NCBI RefSeq assembly: GCF_041146795.1
Contig: NC_135185.1
Span: 10,101,529 to 10,165,528 of the forward strand
Direction: 5' to 3'
Source: Maylandia zebra
Taxonomy: Eukaryota > Chordata > Actinopteri > Cichliformes > Cichlidae
DNA length: 64,000 nucleotides
Shown here: piece by piece, positions 1 to 10,869 of the stretch
How positions within the stretch are numbered: the stretch's first letter is position 1
How the letters are laid out: every line of letters begins with the position of its first letter
The notes under the pieces: model-generated
Database searches by the model: none
Seen by the model: only the letters and a program-made list of their open reading frames with translations
Told to the model about the DNA's origin: nothing
Program-made: the position numbers and the translations under genes

Positions 1-355
1 CATTGTTTTGTCCTTGTTTTCATTTACTTGCTTGTTTGAATCAAGTATTGTTACATGCCTATCATGTACAAACTAACAGGTGGAAATACATTTTCAAGAC
101 CATGAAGTGTGTCATTTTTTGACGACCACTGTTAATGTTCAATAGATTTCAGTTCACTGCTTTTGTATTGCACCAAGTCAAAACAACATGAGGTCATGTA
201 TCACAATACATGTGCCAGATACAATTTACACATCAATAACTTCCTGTTTACCAAACAGATCAGAGTTCAAGTACATACCTTTATGTGCACTCTGCAAATA
301 TCTTCCTGGCCTGCATACGCCCACAGGAACGTGACCTGATGTGACTCAGTTTACG
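1..355. other. 5' flank of the lectin gene
   Basis: AT-rich sequence upstream of the lectin promoter. I see no repeat, coding region or recognisable enhancer site that I can name with confidence. Confidence 0.4.
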
Positions 356-364
356 TATATAAAG
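356..364 (+). promoter_or_regulatory. TATA box of the lectin gene
   Basis: TATATAAAG lies about 30 bp before the probable transcription start (about 387-395). A noncoding first exon then ends at 431 with a clean donor (cag/gtaag). The spacing to that exon and to the coding exon at 517 makes this the core promoter by inference. Confidence 0.7.
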
Positions 365-525
365 ACCAGAGAAGTTCCCCGTCATTACTGCATCACTCAG
401 CTGATACTTGAACAACATCTTTACCTGACAGGTAAGAATCCTACTTTTCATTCACTGACTTCATGCCTGTGCTCTTTCTGGATATTCATTGGCTGTTTTT
501 GTTTATTTCATAACAGAGGATCAAC

Positions 526-3043
526 ATGAAGACTGTCCTGCTCCTCTCCGCTCTCCTCTATGCTGCACTGGCAGGTAATATTCAGCACACACAGACTCAA
601 ACAAACCTGCTCATCAGTCAATCAGCCAACCCTGAAGAAGTGATGGGAGACTCACTAATGCACCATTTTTACTGACTGTGTCATTTTTCTCTGCAGTTCC
701 AGCTGAAGACAATCAGCAGACTTCAGGTGAGTGTTGAAAGTGTTTCTTTTAAGACGTACAAAGACAGTGAGAACAGAATCTAACACCAACACACGTGTGG
801 TCAGTGTCCCCTTCGCTGTTGGCTTTTGTGTCATACTTAGCCTGCACTGTGACAGACAAGAGAACACACAATAAATAATCAAAACAGTCTGTCTACAGTT
901 CAACCAGCGTTTCAGCACCACAACCTTAGACTTCAATATGATCTCAAATTTCAAGTGTAGTATCTTCAGTACAGTTACAACTTGAATGTTGCTTTGAATT
1001 TCACTGTTACACAGTTTGAAGGTTAGCAATGTGCATCCTTAACCAACTCACACATATTTAACTTGGCCTCATTACAAGGCACATAAATGACCTGTATGCA
1101 ATTTCAGTTTCTCATGAAGGCAGCTGAAAACATTCACAATAAATAAGGTGATGGTGCCTGACGTAGTCTTTGAAGTCACACGTGCTCACAGTCAGCTAAC
1201 ATATCTAGTTTAGAGTCAGTCACATTGTAAAGTGCTTCACATGTTGTGTGTAGGAACCAATGAGAACATTCTTAAAATGATATATATCTTCCTTTTTATC
1301 ACTGATTGTGTTAATTTGTTTTTGTGCAGCCCAGGAGTTTGAAGGAGCAGCCAAACCTCAAGGTAAGACTCTTTCACTTCCCTTTTTGACCTTGTTTAGT
1401 TCACTGGTAAATAAGCTTTTAATTAACAGCAACAAATAGTCAAATCAAATTCAAACACCTCTCTCTGCAGGCCACAGTAGAGAAGTTTGGATATGTATGA
1501 ATGTGTAAGCTTATTAAATATAGTGCCCATATTTTTGGCACCCCAACTAAGGATTGATTGGAAAGAATGCTGTGGTGAAACTGATGAGCAATAGGAATTT
1601 TACCTTTTGTCAAATGTCTTTACTTACTTTACTTTACTTTAAATACATTTTCTCTCCCATTAAAATGTCATTTTAATGTGGTTTTTGAGGCTGTTAAACA
1701 TGCTATAAAAGCATGATCAAAAGTAAAGAAACAAAAGTAGACACAATAATGAAGTATTCATCACTGTCTGCCTGCAGCTCGTTTTAGCTTCTGTCCAGAT
1801 GGCTGGTTCAGCTATGGTCCTCGCTGCTTCAAGTTCATCAATAGTCCCAGGTCCTGGTTCTCTGCTGAGGTACTGTCATTGAGCTCAACTATACATTTAC
1901 ACCTGAACAATGAGATGTTCCATGGTTTTTGAATTAGCTGAGCAAATTTTTAGAAACACCCTTTCATGGAAATCATAGAAATGGCGGTCTCTGCTTCACC
2001 TGAACTAAAGCTTTGGTGATTGTATATATTTGTAGGACAGTCAGTCTCCCACATGACTCACAGAGCTTTAAGTTCACACTGCAGCTTAATGATACATCTC
2101 TTTATGTTCATCTATCCAATAGGAGTACTGCAATAGTCTGGGTGGCAATCTGGCCTCAGTTACCAACCTCAGAGAGTACAGCTTCCTCCAACAGATGACA
2201 CAGACAGCGGGTCAGACTACTGCTTGGCTGGGAGGTTTCAGCCTGCAGGTAGAGTTTTAGAAAAAAAGAAACACCACCTCAGTCAGTCCAGATCAAACTT
2301 TGGTCCTGGTCGGAAGTGGGTCTAGACTTACACAGAATGGATATGAGAATAAATGAAGAGACTAAGTCAACACTCCCTCACACATATGTTCTTTGCATCT
2401 CAGAACCAGTGGCTTTGGATTGACCGTGAGGGTTTCTATTACACCAACTGGTACAGCCAGTCCTCTTCCAGCAGCTACCCTTGCCTCTTCCTACGATCCA
2501 CCTGTGAGTAATATCAGCATCTGAAAATGTTATATTATTTTCTTTTCTTACATAGAGCATTGCCTGTAGAGTTAACCTTGATATGTCAGTTCAGATCAAA
2601 TTTGATACATGGCTTCTTTCAAGCTATGAGACTGACACACCCTGTGTTTAAATGTATGCCATTTTGTTAAATCTGATATACAGTGTGTCAGTAAAGTGTA
2701 TTATTGTGCCCAAACACATAAGGGTTTGTTTACTGGGAATAACGGTGCAGAATTTGTCAGTCTGCTGCAGAGAATGCCAAACTGCTGGGGCACAGGGTAA
2801 CTGCAGGTGGGGTGTTAATCTAGGTGAAATATTTCAACTTGGATGAAATGAATATATTTTTAAATAAGAATCAATAGGTGCTGACCTCTATTTAAATGCT
2901 GTTAATTGCTGATAAAAACCACTGCCTTGATTAATTTAGTGTTAATTTTGATTTGTCTCTTTCTAATTCCAGATGGTTGGGGTAACACTCTGTGTACTTC
3001 CAGTTATTCTTTCATCTGCTCTAAGAATCCATTTGGTTGTTAA
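526..3043 (+). CDS. Secreted C-type lectin-like protein, 166 aa, spliced
   Basis: Coding exons are 526-574, 697-726, 1330-1362, 1778-1869, 2123-2248, 2404-2503 and 2973-3043, all with GT/AG borders and consistent phases (501 nt). A noncoding exon ends at 431 and the ATG exon begins at 517. Residues 1-16 are a signal peptide (MKTVLLLSALLYAALA). Two tiny phase-1 exons of 30 and 33 nt encode an acidic linker. The C-type lectin domain runs from C43 to C159 with the six usual cysteines (43, 54, 71, 137, 151, 159). An extra C166 is the last residue and could link two chains. The sugar and calcium motifs EPN or QPD are absent; serines 130-134 occupy that loop, and the usual WND is WGN (146-148). The layout matches small fish lectins of the ladderlectin, nattectin and type II antifreeze-like group, but the ligand cannot be predicted and may be calcium-independent. 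Confidence 0.88.
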
Positions 3044-3241
3044 CATTTATGCTAAACATCTGAGGCCTGTGGGTGGACCACATTGTATTTTTTTTCTGTT
3101 TAAAAGCATAAACTCTGTTGTATGTGTTATTGAATGGGAGATTTTTTTTTAATTTCTAAAAATGTATTCTTCAAAGACTTAAATAATGAAGTGCTAGTAA
3201 ATTTTAAACTTTGTTGGTCAGTGTAACAATTTCTTTTCTAT

Positions 3242-3247
3242 AATAAA
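3242..3247 (+). terminator. Polyadenylation signal of the lectin gene
   Basis: AATAAA lies about 200 bp after the lectin stop codon in AT-rich 3' UTR. It is the first canonical signal downstream. Confidence 0.7.
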
Positions 3248-3263
3248 GACAATGTGTAATTTC

Positions 3264-3743
3264 CTTTCTTGTACCTCTTGTAAGTCTCCTTAAAATTCTT
3301 TCAAACCCAAATAACAATAAACAATACCAATACCAGAAATTAAAGGGGCAGTAAAGCCACACATCCCAAAATTAGATTTATGTGATTTGCCTCTGGTCTG
3401 TAATGCTCCTTATGAATCTAGGTTGTTTTGTGTGAGAGATTTGGTTAAATTAATAGATGAACACATGCATGCAAGTGCAGAAACACCATCAGGGATGTTC
3501 ACTGATAACAGGAAAGAGGATCTGGGTTGAAATACCCAGGCAGGCAGGAACTGTTTAGGAGGTTTATTTAAAGTCTAAAATACAGAGGAGAAACAAATGA
3601 CCATGAACCAGAGCAGAAATCCAGAACAACAGCTAGGCAGCATGACATTGGTGTGCATAAAAGACAATCAGATTATAAGATGGTAATTCATTTCAGTTTT
3701 CAAGTTTATTTACTTTGTGCAAAATCACATTAACAAAAACAAA
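3264..3743. other. Intergenic, no gene seen
   Basis: No coding potential. From about 3,490 the text (aggaggtttatttaaagtc and what follows) looks like old repeat sequence of the kind also seen near 13,150, but I cannot assign it to a family. Confidence 0.35.
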
Positions 3744-3890
3744 ATGAAACCTTTGGAGTGGTCTAGTCAAAGTCCTGACCTGAATTCGTTTAAGATGCTG
3801 TGGCATGAACTTATGAAAGCGATTCATGCTCAAAAACCCCCCAAAGACACGTGGGCCAAAATTACTCCAAATGTTTTTCCAATGTGATAT
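3744..3890 (+). mobile_element. Tc1-like transposase fragment, C-terminal end
   Basis: Read on the plus strand, this stretch encodes SQSPDLNSFKMLWHELMKAI. It matches the conserved C-terminal SPDLNPIE...LW segment of Tc1 transposases, which carries the last acidic catalytic residue. In that position IE has become SF, so the catalytic residue is lost. A TGA ends the frame at about 3,889. Only this piece remains and no terminal repeats are visible. Confidence 0.7.
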
Positions 3891-4087
3891 CTGTCCTATC
3901 AGCATTTTGATTACAGCACATGTTTTGGCCTGTGAAAATTGAATCATTGCGTAATAAAATAATTGTTAAAAAAAACCAAACAAATAACAACAACAAAAAA
4001 GAAAACAAACCCCCCAAAAAACAGAAATGTGCAGTCACTCTAAGAACATCTTTTAGCACCCCTACTAGGTCAAGAATTGTTTATGGT

Positions 4088-4268
4088 AAAATGGTAAATG
4101 GCCTGCATTTGTATAGCGCTTTTCTAGTCCTTAAGGACCCCAAAGCGCTTTACACTACATTCAGTCATTCACCCATTCACACACACATTCACACACTGGC
4201 GATAGCAAGCTACATTGTACCCACAGCTGCCCTGGGGCGCACTGACAGAGGCGAGGCTGCCAGACAAT
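4088..4268 (-). repeat. SINE-like repeat, copy 1 (reverse)
   Basis: Reverse copy of the repeat seen at 12,223-12,510 and 15,575-15,785. It shares the tatagcgctttt...aaagcgctttaca tail and the block containing cacagctgccctggggc. It lacks the tRNA-like head present in the 12.2 kb copy. Confidence 0.6.
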
Positions 4269-4300
4269 GGCGCCACCGGGCCCTCTGACCCGGTGGCGCC
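4269..4300. repeat. Perfect 12-bp hairpin
   Basis: GGCGCCACCGGG (4269-4280) and its exact reverse complement (4289-4300) enclose an 8-nt loop. It abuts the SINE-like copy and probably arose from the SINE's own GC-rich block (ggcgccaccggg). Confidence 0.8.
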
Positions 4301-4836
4301 TGAGTAAATGTCATAATCCTGGGTCTCTGACCCAGTTTTTTTGAGTTCTGTAAAATTTATGGTTGTTTGAGTATTGTATTTTCCATGAACTTTTGAGTTT
4401 TCATCATAGGCTATATTTAGGTCCTTGAATTTTCTGTTTATTTTATCTCCCCTGTGTTCCTTAATGTGTTCCTTAAAGTTTTTCTAGTAGAGATCACAGT
4501 CAGACACTAGTAGGGGTGAGGTACCATGCAAAGCAATCCCAACTCTCTAGTACCACAGGCCCTTTGCCCCTCAATCCAGTCAGAATAGCCTGATATGACA
4601 GTCTCACACATTAGAACTTTCCACTCTTGGAATGTTGGGTTTGTGGGCAATGTCTCAGTATAATTCTGGCTGCAGAGACAAACCTGACTGTGCACCATTT
4701 TTGCAGTGGTGGAATTACTGTTTTATCTCGTAGAAGACCTAAACATAGGGACAGTGGCTTAGTCTTACTCATTTCTCTTGGAGCTTTATATTCTATGCCA
4801 AAATAGCTTAACATTGGCACATTCCAATATGAAATG
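4301..4836. other. Intergenic, no gene seen
   Basis: Short frames only, with no recognisable domain or repeat. Confidence 0.35.
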
Positions 4837-5173
4837 TGTTACACCCCTGAAAACAGGGAGAAAAGAATCACGAGAGTGATTATGACTTGCGTCTCTCATG
4901 CAGTCGTTTATTGCAGTGAGGAGAACGCGCGAAAGCCCCCTAGTGGAGAATAGAGACACTACTAATCAATCCCAAAAAAGGCTTACTAGCCGATCAGAGA
5001 TGTATAGATTGTAGTTCTCTTAAGTAACATGAAAGCCATTAATATAACATGAAAAATAATAAACTCTTAACCATTTTCTTACCATATTTACATTATTTTC
5101 GTCCTTATATCAACTGATATGAATTAGTATTAACTGAACAGTTTTATATGCAGTAGTCCTTCAACCTGTCACA
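4837..5173 (-). mobile_element. Probable solo LTR
   Basis: On the minus strand it starts TGTGACAGG and ends GTGTAACA. It has a TATA-like ATATAAAAC near the start and an AATAAACG polyadenylation-type signal before the end, which is retroviral U3-R-U5 order. The flanks AATG and AATA are a possible 4-bp target duplication with one mismatch. No internal retroviral sequence is attached. Confidence 0.5.
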
Positions 5174-5519
5174 AATACAGAAAGGTGGCAGTTTCCTTTT
5201 CACATTTACAACAGACATTTTTATTTATAAATCCTGTTCTAAAAAGCCTGCATGATGTCCATGATGTTATGTCTAACATGTCTGTTACTTTTACCATTAT
5301 CAGCCAAGATATATTCCCAGGTATCTATTTCACAATTCTATTTCTCTCTACTAGATAATTCTTAGATTGTCACATGTGCTGGTGGTCATGTGAATTGAGT
5401 TACTGTGGAATAGTAATGCCTTGTGATTAGATAGGGTTGGGTTAACTACTGAATTATCTGCTTTGTTTGGCTGAAATTTTTCTATGCAATGTCTAATCTG
5501 CAAATACTTCCAGAAGTCA
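5174..5519. other. Intergenic, no gene seen
   Basis: AT-rich sequence left of the hAT insertion. Nothing recognised. The same unbroken sequence resumes after 7,728. Confidence 0.35.
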
Positions 5520-5538
5520 CCCCTATCTAGAGTTGGAT

Positions 5539-5651
5539 GTCTCGAGACCGGTCTTGGTCTCGAGACCGGTCTCGAGACCACTTTTACGTGGTCTTGGTCT
5601 CGTCTTGGTCTCGACGGACTTTTGTCTTGGTCTCGGTCTTGGTCTCGCTGT
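5539..5651. repeat. Left subterminal GGTCTTGGTCTCG array of the hAT
   Basis: Repeated GGTCTCGAGACC palindromes and GGTCTTGGTCTCG units. In hAT elements, subterminal repeats of this kind bind transposase; that role here is inferred. Confidence 0.7.
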
Positions 5652-6232
5652 TTCGGTCTTGCGTTCTCAAATCGACATAGTGTTCGGGAGATTTGGAGTC
5701 AACCATCAGCGGAGCGGGGGGGGGTGGCTTACTGGGCTTAAGCCCGGGTCATTTTTTCAGAAGCATGGGATCTTTTGGAGTGTAATTTTTTAGTTAGATG
5801 CCTGACTGACAACTGTATAAAACAAAAACAACACACGAAGCACAGAGCGCACCGTCGTAAATTCCCCCTAATTTTGGTATGATCCGAGCTCAGGCACTAG
5901 GCGACTGAGCACAGCACCCATGTGAGCGAGGGGGGAGAAGCTGCTGCCTGCGAGTTTGCTGCAGACAGAGGAGAGCTTAAGTTTGACCAGGTACCAAAGC
6001 AAATCATTCGTACTGAACTAATAATGTAAATATGACGGTGTATCACAAAAGATTGATATCAAACTGATCACTTGGTTGCGTTACTTGCTCTTCGAGTGAA
6101 TCAACAAATGGATAAATAAAAAGCCGAACAGCAATGCTGATTTTTTAGAGAGTCTTAGCTTACATTTCATATTTTTAGTTGTTACCCTCCACGGCTAAAC
6201 AAACTCTCTAAATCGGTTTCAATTGTGTACTG

Positions 6233-6281
6233 ATGAACACAACAATGGACATAAAGAGCTTCTTTCAAAGAAAAAACTCAG
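6233..6281 (+). pseudogene. First exon of a hAT transposase
   Basis: ATG opens a 49-nt exon encoding MNTTMDIKSFFQRKNS, followed by a donor (g/gtaga at 6282). The MDI-K-S-FF start is typical of vertebrate hAT and ZMYM-related transposases. No further exon could be found before the right end of the element. Confidence 0.6.
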
Positions 6282-6370
6282 GTAGATGTTATTTTATATA
6301 TTATGCTTTGGATGTTGTTTAGTATATCTATGCAAAACAAGAGGAATTTCAATACACAGCAGTATATTCA

Positions 6371-6970
6371 CAGCTGAAACCAGATATTTACATACACTTT
6401 ATGGAGAAAACATAAAAACTTTTTTTACTGTTAAACATCAATTTAGAGTAAACTTTTGTTTTAGATAAATAAATGTTGAAATATCTTTTGAATTAGTTAA
6501 ATGTCAGAATAAAAAGAGGGAGCTGTCTATTTTAATCACTTTGATCAAATGTAGGAGCACATGTACACTAAGTTTATTGTTAATTAATAAGAAAACTCCA
6601 GACGATTCGATTCTGAGCTGAAGAAGCTTCTGATAGGTTCGTAGAGTCCATGTGAGTAAATTGGTGGCACACCTGTGGATGCATATAAGGCAAAACACAG
6701 AGCCTGTTTCTGTGACATGGGAAAATCAAGAGATGTCAACCAAAACACCAGGAAAAGAACTGTGGAGCTCCATAAGTGTGGCTCAATTTTGAATACAATT
6801 TGGTGCCATTTGCAATTAAGAAATACAGATAGTTTCTCTCTTTACTCTCAAAGTTAACAAATATGTTTTTTATATTTATCAATCTAAAAAAATAAACATT
6901 TAGTCTGATTTGATGTTACAATTAAAAAGTGTTTTTATCTGAAGAGTTTGTAAATATCTGGTTTCAACTG
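6371..6970 (+). mobile_element. Deleted Tc1-like element nested in the hAT, 600 bp
   Basis: The ends are inverted repeats: CAGCTGAAACCAGATATTTA on the left, and GTTTCAACTG at the right edge reads CAGTTGAAAC inward. This is the Tdr1/Sleeping Beauty type of Tc1 end. At 6717 a transposase N-terminus begins (MGKSRDVNQNTRKRTVELHK), matching the first helix-turn-helix, and is cut off after about 25 residues. Right and left repeats are each about 90-100 bp. TA is present on the right flank only. Confidence 0.72.
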
Positions 6971-7010
6971 TATATTTGATGATGTTGGTGTTTGGCTTGA
7001 TTGTCAGCAC

Positions 7011-7070
7011 AAAGAGGGAGAGAGAGGAGCAGAGAGGGAGAGAGAGGAGCAGAGAGGGAGAGAGAGAATG
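7011..7070. repeat. Purine-rich minisatellite, 20 bp x 3
   Basis: Three near-identical 20-bp units of agagagggagagagaggagc form. It lies within the hAT, to the right of the nested Tc1. Confidence 0.85.
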
Positions 7071-7551
7071 ACGACAGAACAGAGATGGAACAAGAGCAGG
7101 TGTGACACACATGTTAGTCAAATGGTTGTTTGCCAAAACTCATCAGAACATGTATCTAGTGTTTCTTTTTAGATACCATTTGTTCCTTTTCAAATTCTAT
7201 ATTTATTAAGTTATGCAGGCTTGTTTGCACAACAAGGCTAAATAATTATATAAACCTTTCTCAATCTAAATATTGTACTTTGGTAGAATTAAAAAATAAG
7301 TGTAGTGCAGGTCTATGATGATTTTTAGTGCTACTATCATCTAGTTCTGATTCTGGTTCTGTCTTGGTTACTGTTGTAGTCCTGTTTTAATTCCGGATCA
7401 GTTCTGGGTCTGGTTGAATTGGGGTTTAGTCCCTGTGTCTTGATACAGGCCCGACTTTGTTCTGCCTTGCTGCTTAATTAAAAAACTAGTTTAAGGTGTC
7501 CTGCATATGTATATAGAATAGCATCTGGCTGCAGTTTAAAGACTTTTTTTG

Positions 7552-7706
7552 TCTCGGTCTTTGTCTCTCGTCTCAACTTGGTCTTGGTCTCGATACCCTC
7601 TGGTCTTGGTCTCGGTCTTGGTCTCGATACCCTCTGGTCTTGGTCTCGGTCTTGGTCTCGATACCCTCTGGTCTTGGTCTTGTCTTGGTCTCGGATTAGG
7701 CGGTCT
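7552..7706. repeat. Right subterminal array of the hAT
   Basis: Three tandem copies of a unit of about 38 bp built from GGTCTTGGTCTCG and ATACCCTCT, matching the left-end array. The frames rich in Leu, Val and Ser across it are repeat artefacts. Confidence 0.8.
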
Positions 7707-7728
7707 TGACTACAAGTCTACCCCTATC

Positions 7729-8128
7729 TCATAGGTTGTACTCTTGAACTAACTCAACAAAAGATTTAAGAATACCGTCTTTAGAGAAGTCACTAATTGT
7801 ATGAATTCCATTACCAAGAGTTCTTTTTCAAAATAATATTTGTTTCTCTATTTTTAATTCTGGGCTATACCAAAGTGACGCATATTGCTGTTTGTAATCG
7901 GAGAGTTTGTACATTTTGTAGCCTTTGCCCAAACCTCCTGAGAGTGTTCAGTAATTGTGTCTCTTTACCACTGGATTGTTGTGATGACATCTGTATAGGG
8001 TGAAAGGGTGTGACAAGAATCTTTTCTATGGTGGCCCACTTTAGGCTTCCTCCCTGCCCAGAGAAATTCTTTAATGAGATTGTGGTATTGTTTTAGTATA
8101 CAATCAGGTATGCTGTGTAATGGATACA
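7729..8128. other. Intergenic, no gene seen
   Basis: Host sequence between the hAT and the Tc1. No domain seen. Confidence 0.35.
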
Positions 8129-8130
8129 TA

Positions 8131-9483
8131 CACTCAACAAAAATATAAACGCAACACCTTTGTTACTGCTCCCATTCCCCATGGGATGGACGTAGAGACC
8201 TAAAATTCATTCCAGATACACAATATAACCATCCCTCCCAAACAGTGGTCACAAATCAGTCCAAATGTGTGGTAGTGGGCACATCTGCCATATTGAGATA
8301 ATCCATCCCACCTCACAGGTGTGCCACATCAGGATGCTGATCTGACATCATGAGTAGTGCACAGGTGTACCTCAGACTGCCCACAACAAAAGGCCACCCT
8401 GGAATGTGCAGTTTTTTGCGCTATTGGGGGTCTGGGGACCCAGAACTGGTCAGTATCTGGTGTGACCACCATTTGCCTCATGCAGTGCAACACATCGTCG
8501 CATGGAGTCTATCAGATTGTCAATTGTGGCCTGTGGAATGTTGGTCCACTCCACTTCAATGGCTGTGCGAGGTTGTTGGATATTCGTGGGAACTGGTACA
8601 CGCTGTCGTATACGCCGGTCAAGCACATCCCGAACATGCTCAATGGGTGACATGTCCGGTGAGTATGCTGGCCATGCAAGAACTGGGACATTCTCAGCTG
8701 CCATCTGCCCTGAACAATGTGAACCATGATTCATCCGTGAAGCGCACACCTCTCCAACGTGCCAGACGCCATCGAATGTGAGCATTTGCCCACACAAGTC
8801 TGTTACGGCGACGAGCTGGAGTCAGGTCAAGACCCCGATGAGGACGACGGGCATGCAGTTGAGCGTCCCTGAGACGGTTTCTGACAGTTTTTGCAGAAAT
8901 TGTTTGGTTGTGCAAACCAATTGTTCCAGCAGCTGTCTGGGTGGCTGGTCTCAGACGATCTTGGAGGTGAACCTGCTGGATGTGGAGGTCCTGGGCTGGT
9001 GTGGTTACACGAGGTCTGCGGTTGTGAGGCCGGTTGGATGTGCTGCCATATTCTCTGAAACGCCTGTGGAGACGGCTTATGGTTGAGAAATGAACATTCA
9101 ATGCACGGGCGACAGATCTGGTTGACATTCCTGCTGTCAGCATGCCAGTTGCACGCTCCCTCATTGCTTGTGGCATCTGTGGCATTTTGCTGTGAGACAA
9201 AACTGCACATTCCAGGGTGGCCTTTTGTTGTGGGCAGTCTGAGGTACACCTGTGCACTACTCATGATGTCAGATCAGCATCCTGATGTGGCACACCTGTG
9301 AGGTGGGATGGATTATCTCAATATGGCAGATGTGCCCACTACCACACATTTGGACTGATTTGTGACCACTGTTTGGGAGGGATGGTTATATTGTGTATCT
9401 GGAATGAATTTTAGGTCTCTACGTCCATCCCATGGGGAATGGGAGCAGTAACAAAGGTGTTGCGTTTATATTTTTGTTGAGTG
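8131..9483 (-). mobile_element. Tc1-like element, copy A, 1,353 bp
   Basis: Flanked by TA on both sides (8129-8130, 9484-9485). The ends start CACTCAACAAAAATATAAAC and are inverted repeats of about 285 bp (8131-8415 and 9199-9483). The coding strand is minus. The same element, with identical length and three substitutions noted, lies at 43,323-44,675. This terminus is very common in fish and is a Tc1/IS630-type family. Confidence 0.92.
8431..9221 (-). pseudogene. Tc1 transposase, internally deleted (copy A)
   Basis: The N-terminal part (9221 down to about 8694) encodes paired-type helix-turn-helix sequence and the first catalytic Asp in DESWFTLFR. The C-terminal part (8797 down to 8450 in another frame) keeps AYSPDMSPIEHVRDVLDRRI with the last catalytic Glu and ends near GGHTRY. 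The middle of the DDE domain, including the second catalytic Asp that normally sits in a DNA(R/P)-type motif, is absent, so the enzyme cannot be active. The join also shifts frame. Copy B has the same defect. Confidence 0.85.
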
Positions 9484-9485
9484 TA

Positions 9486-10055
9486 GTTAATCTTTAGGGA
9501 TATCATTATTTTTTTTAAAATTTACTTTGCCACGGATCAGATTTTACTTCCCTTGCTTCCCTATGTTAGTCTTAGTTTTTTTCAACAGTGGATCAAAGAT
9601 CAATAAGGGCATTTTGTTTAGGTCTGGGCTCAACTTGATACACAGGTAAAATTTTGAAATATTTCAAAAATGAAGCCATAGTCTATTTCTGACTGATTAG
9701 TAGACAGGTTGATTATAAAGGGTTGTAGTCCAATGTGAAGATATTCAAAGTGTGATGTTACACAAATGAATTACAGTTATTTGGATAACCAGTGGTGGTC
9801 CTAGCCTGTTTGGCGCCCTGGGCGAACACTCCCTCTGGTGCACACACAGACACACACATAAAACATATTAAGGATTGTACATTAACATAAAGCTAAAACT
9901 GTTGTCGGAACCATACTGATTTTCACCAGAGAAACACACACACATATGAAGAGAGAGAGAGAGTATGCATTGTATGCAAACGGCTACAAAACAGCCATCA
10001 AAATATGTCATACAATGAGAACAGGAGAAATCAACAATTGACAATGACTAATTAA
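9486..10055. other. Intergenic with old repeat debris
   Basis: From about 9,780 the text cctgtttggcgccctgggcg is a repeat found widely in fish, but I cannot name it. A short GA tract lies at 9,952-9,962. No gene. Confidence 0.35.
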
Positions 10056-10195
10056 CAGTGTTGGTCAAGTTACTTGAAAAAAGTAATCAGTAGCTAATTA
10101 CTGATTACTTCCCCAAAAAAGTAATCCCGTTACTTTACTGATTACTTATTTTCAAAAGTAATTAATTACTTATTAGTTACTTAGTTACTTTTTAA
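10056..10195. repeat. GTTACTT-rich transposon end
   Basis: Repeated AAGTTACTT, GTAATC and TTAGTTACTT motifs typical of a common fish DNA-transposon terminus. The matching other end is not evident, so it may be a solo end. Confidence 0.45.
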
Positions 10196-10435
10196 AAACA
10201 CGATTTACAACCTGAATAGGTGATAAAGCGATAGATCTTTCAGCCCAATTCTACTTGTTCTGCATAATCCATCATACAAAATGTAACCAAATGGAAAAGT
10301 CTCTTTTTAAAACTTGTTTTATTAGTTTTAATCTTTTAACTTTATGCATCAAGCAAAAATGTAATTATTTGCAACATTCTCTGACTGGAAGAAATTTGTT
10401 TAATATTTAAACCTATTTTCTGCACTTTCCAGCTC

Positions 10436-10437
<2 letters not shown>

Positions 10438-10484
<47 letters not shown>
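10438..10484. repeat. (AT)n microsatellite
   Basis: About 23 AT units directly at the left edge of the next hAT element. Confidence 0.95.
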
Positions 10485-10487
<3 letters not shown>

Positions 10488-10593
10488 GGGTGCAACGATA
10501 TTCGTATCGATATTGAACCGTTCGATACAGTGCTTTCGGTTTGGTACGCATATGTATCGAACAATACAACATTTGTAATTTATTTTATCAACT

Positions 10594-10717
10594 TTCCTTC
10601 TGACGATGCTGTCTGTGTGGAGCGCTCAGTGAATCTGCGTTCGACTACTCCGCCTAGGCTGCACTGTCGAGCGCAGATCCACTGAGCGCTCCACACAGAC
10701 AGCATCGTCAGAAGGAA
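10594..10717. repeat. 51-bp inverted repeat with 22-nt loop
   Basis: The arms 10594-10644 and 10667-10717 pair with two mismatches. The loop is 10645-10666. It lies near the left end of the hAT element and would fold into a strong hairpin. Confidence 0.88.
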
Positions 10718-10869
10718 GAGCGCAGGGCAAGCTAGCGAGACAGAAGTTAAGCTCTCCTTGGAACATGGCAAATTGAACCTCCCCCACCCTCATTCAGATC
10801 TGGCGTTTGGAATTATTTTGGTTTTCATGTGACGTATGACCCTGAAGGTAAGCGCGTCATGGACTAAAG

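Larger units (their letters stand above)
5528..7720 (+). mobile_element. hAT transposon, internally deleted, 2,193 bp
   Basis: It is flanked by perfect 8-bp target duplications CCCCTATC (5520-5527 and 7721-7728), the hAT signature. The terminal repeats are short and imperfect (TAGAGTTGGA left, TAGACTTGTA right, read inward). Both ends carry arrays of GGTCTTGGTCTCG-like motifs. A first coding exon survives at 6233-6281 (see its own entry). The rest of the transposase is missing, and a Tc1 element sits in the former intron. It therefore needs a transposase from elsewhere. Confidence 0.8.

Noticed and set aside
655..1029. Minus-strand 124-codon frame in the lectin introns
   Set aside because: Overlaps a lectin exon and has no domain or splice support.
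5539..7706. Regular GGTCTTGGTCTCG repeats resembling a CRISPR array
   Set aside because: No spacers of even length, the genome is eukaryotic, and the repeats are the subterminal arrays of a hAT with 8-bp duplications.
8350..8781. Plus-strand frames in both Tc1 copies
   Set aside because: Antisense of the transposase and terminal repeats; the plus frames are identical in both copies because the DNA is.
10342..10572. Minus frame with Tyr-Ile repeats
   Set aside because: Created by the AT microsatellite.
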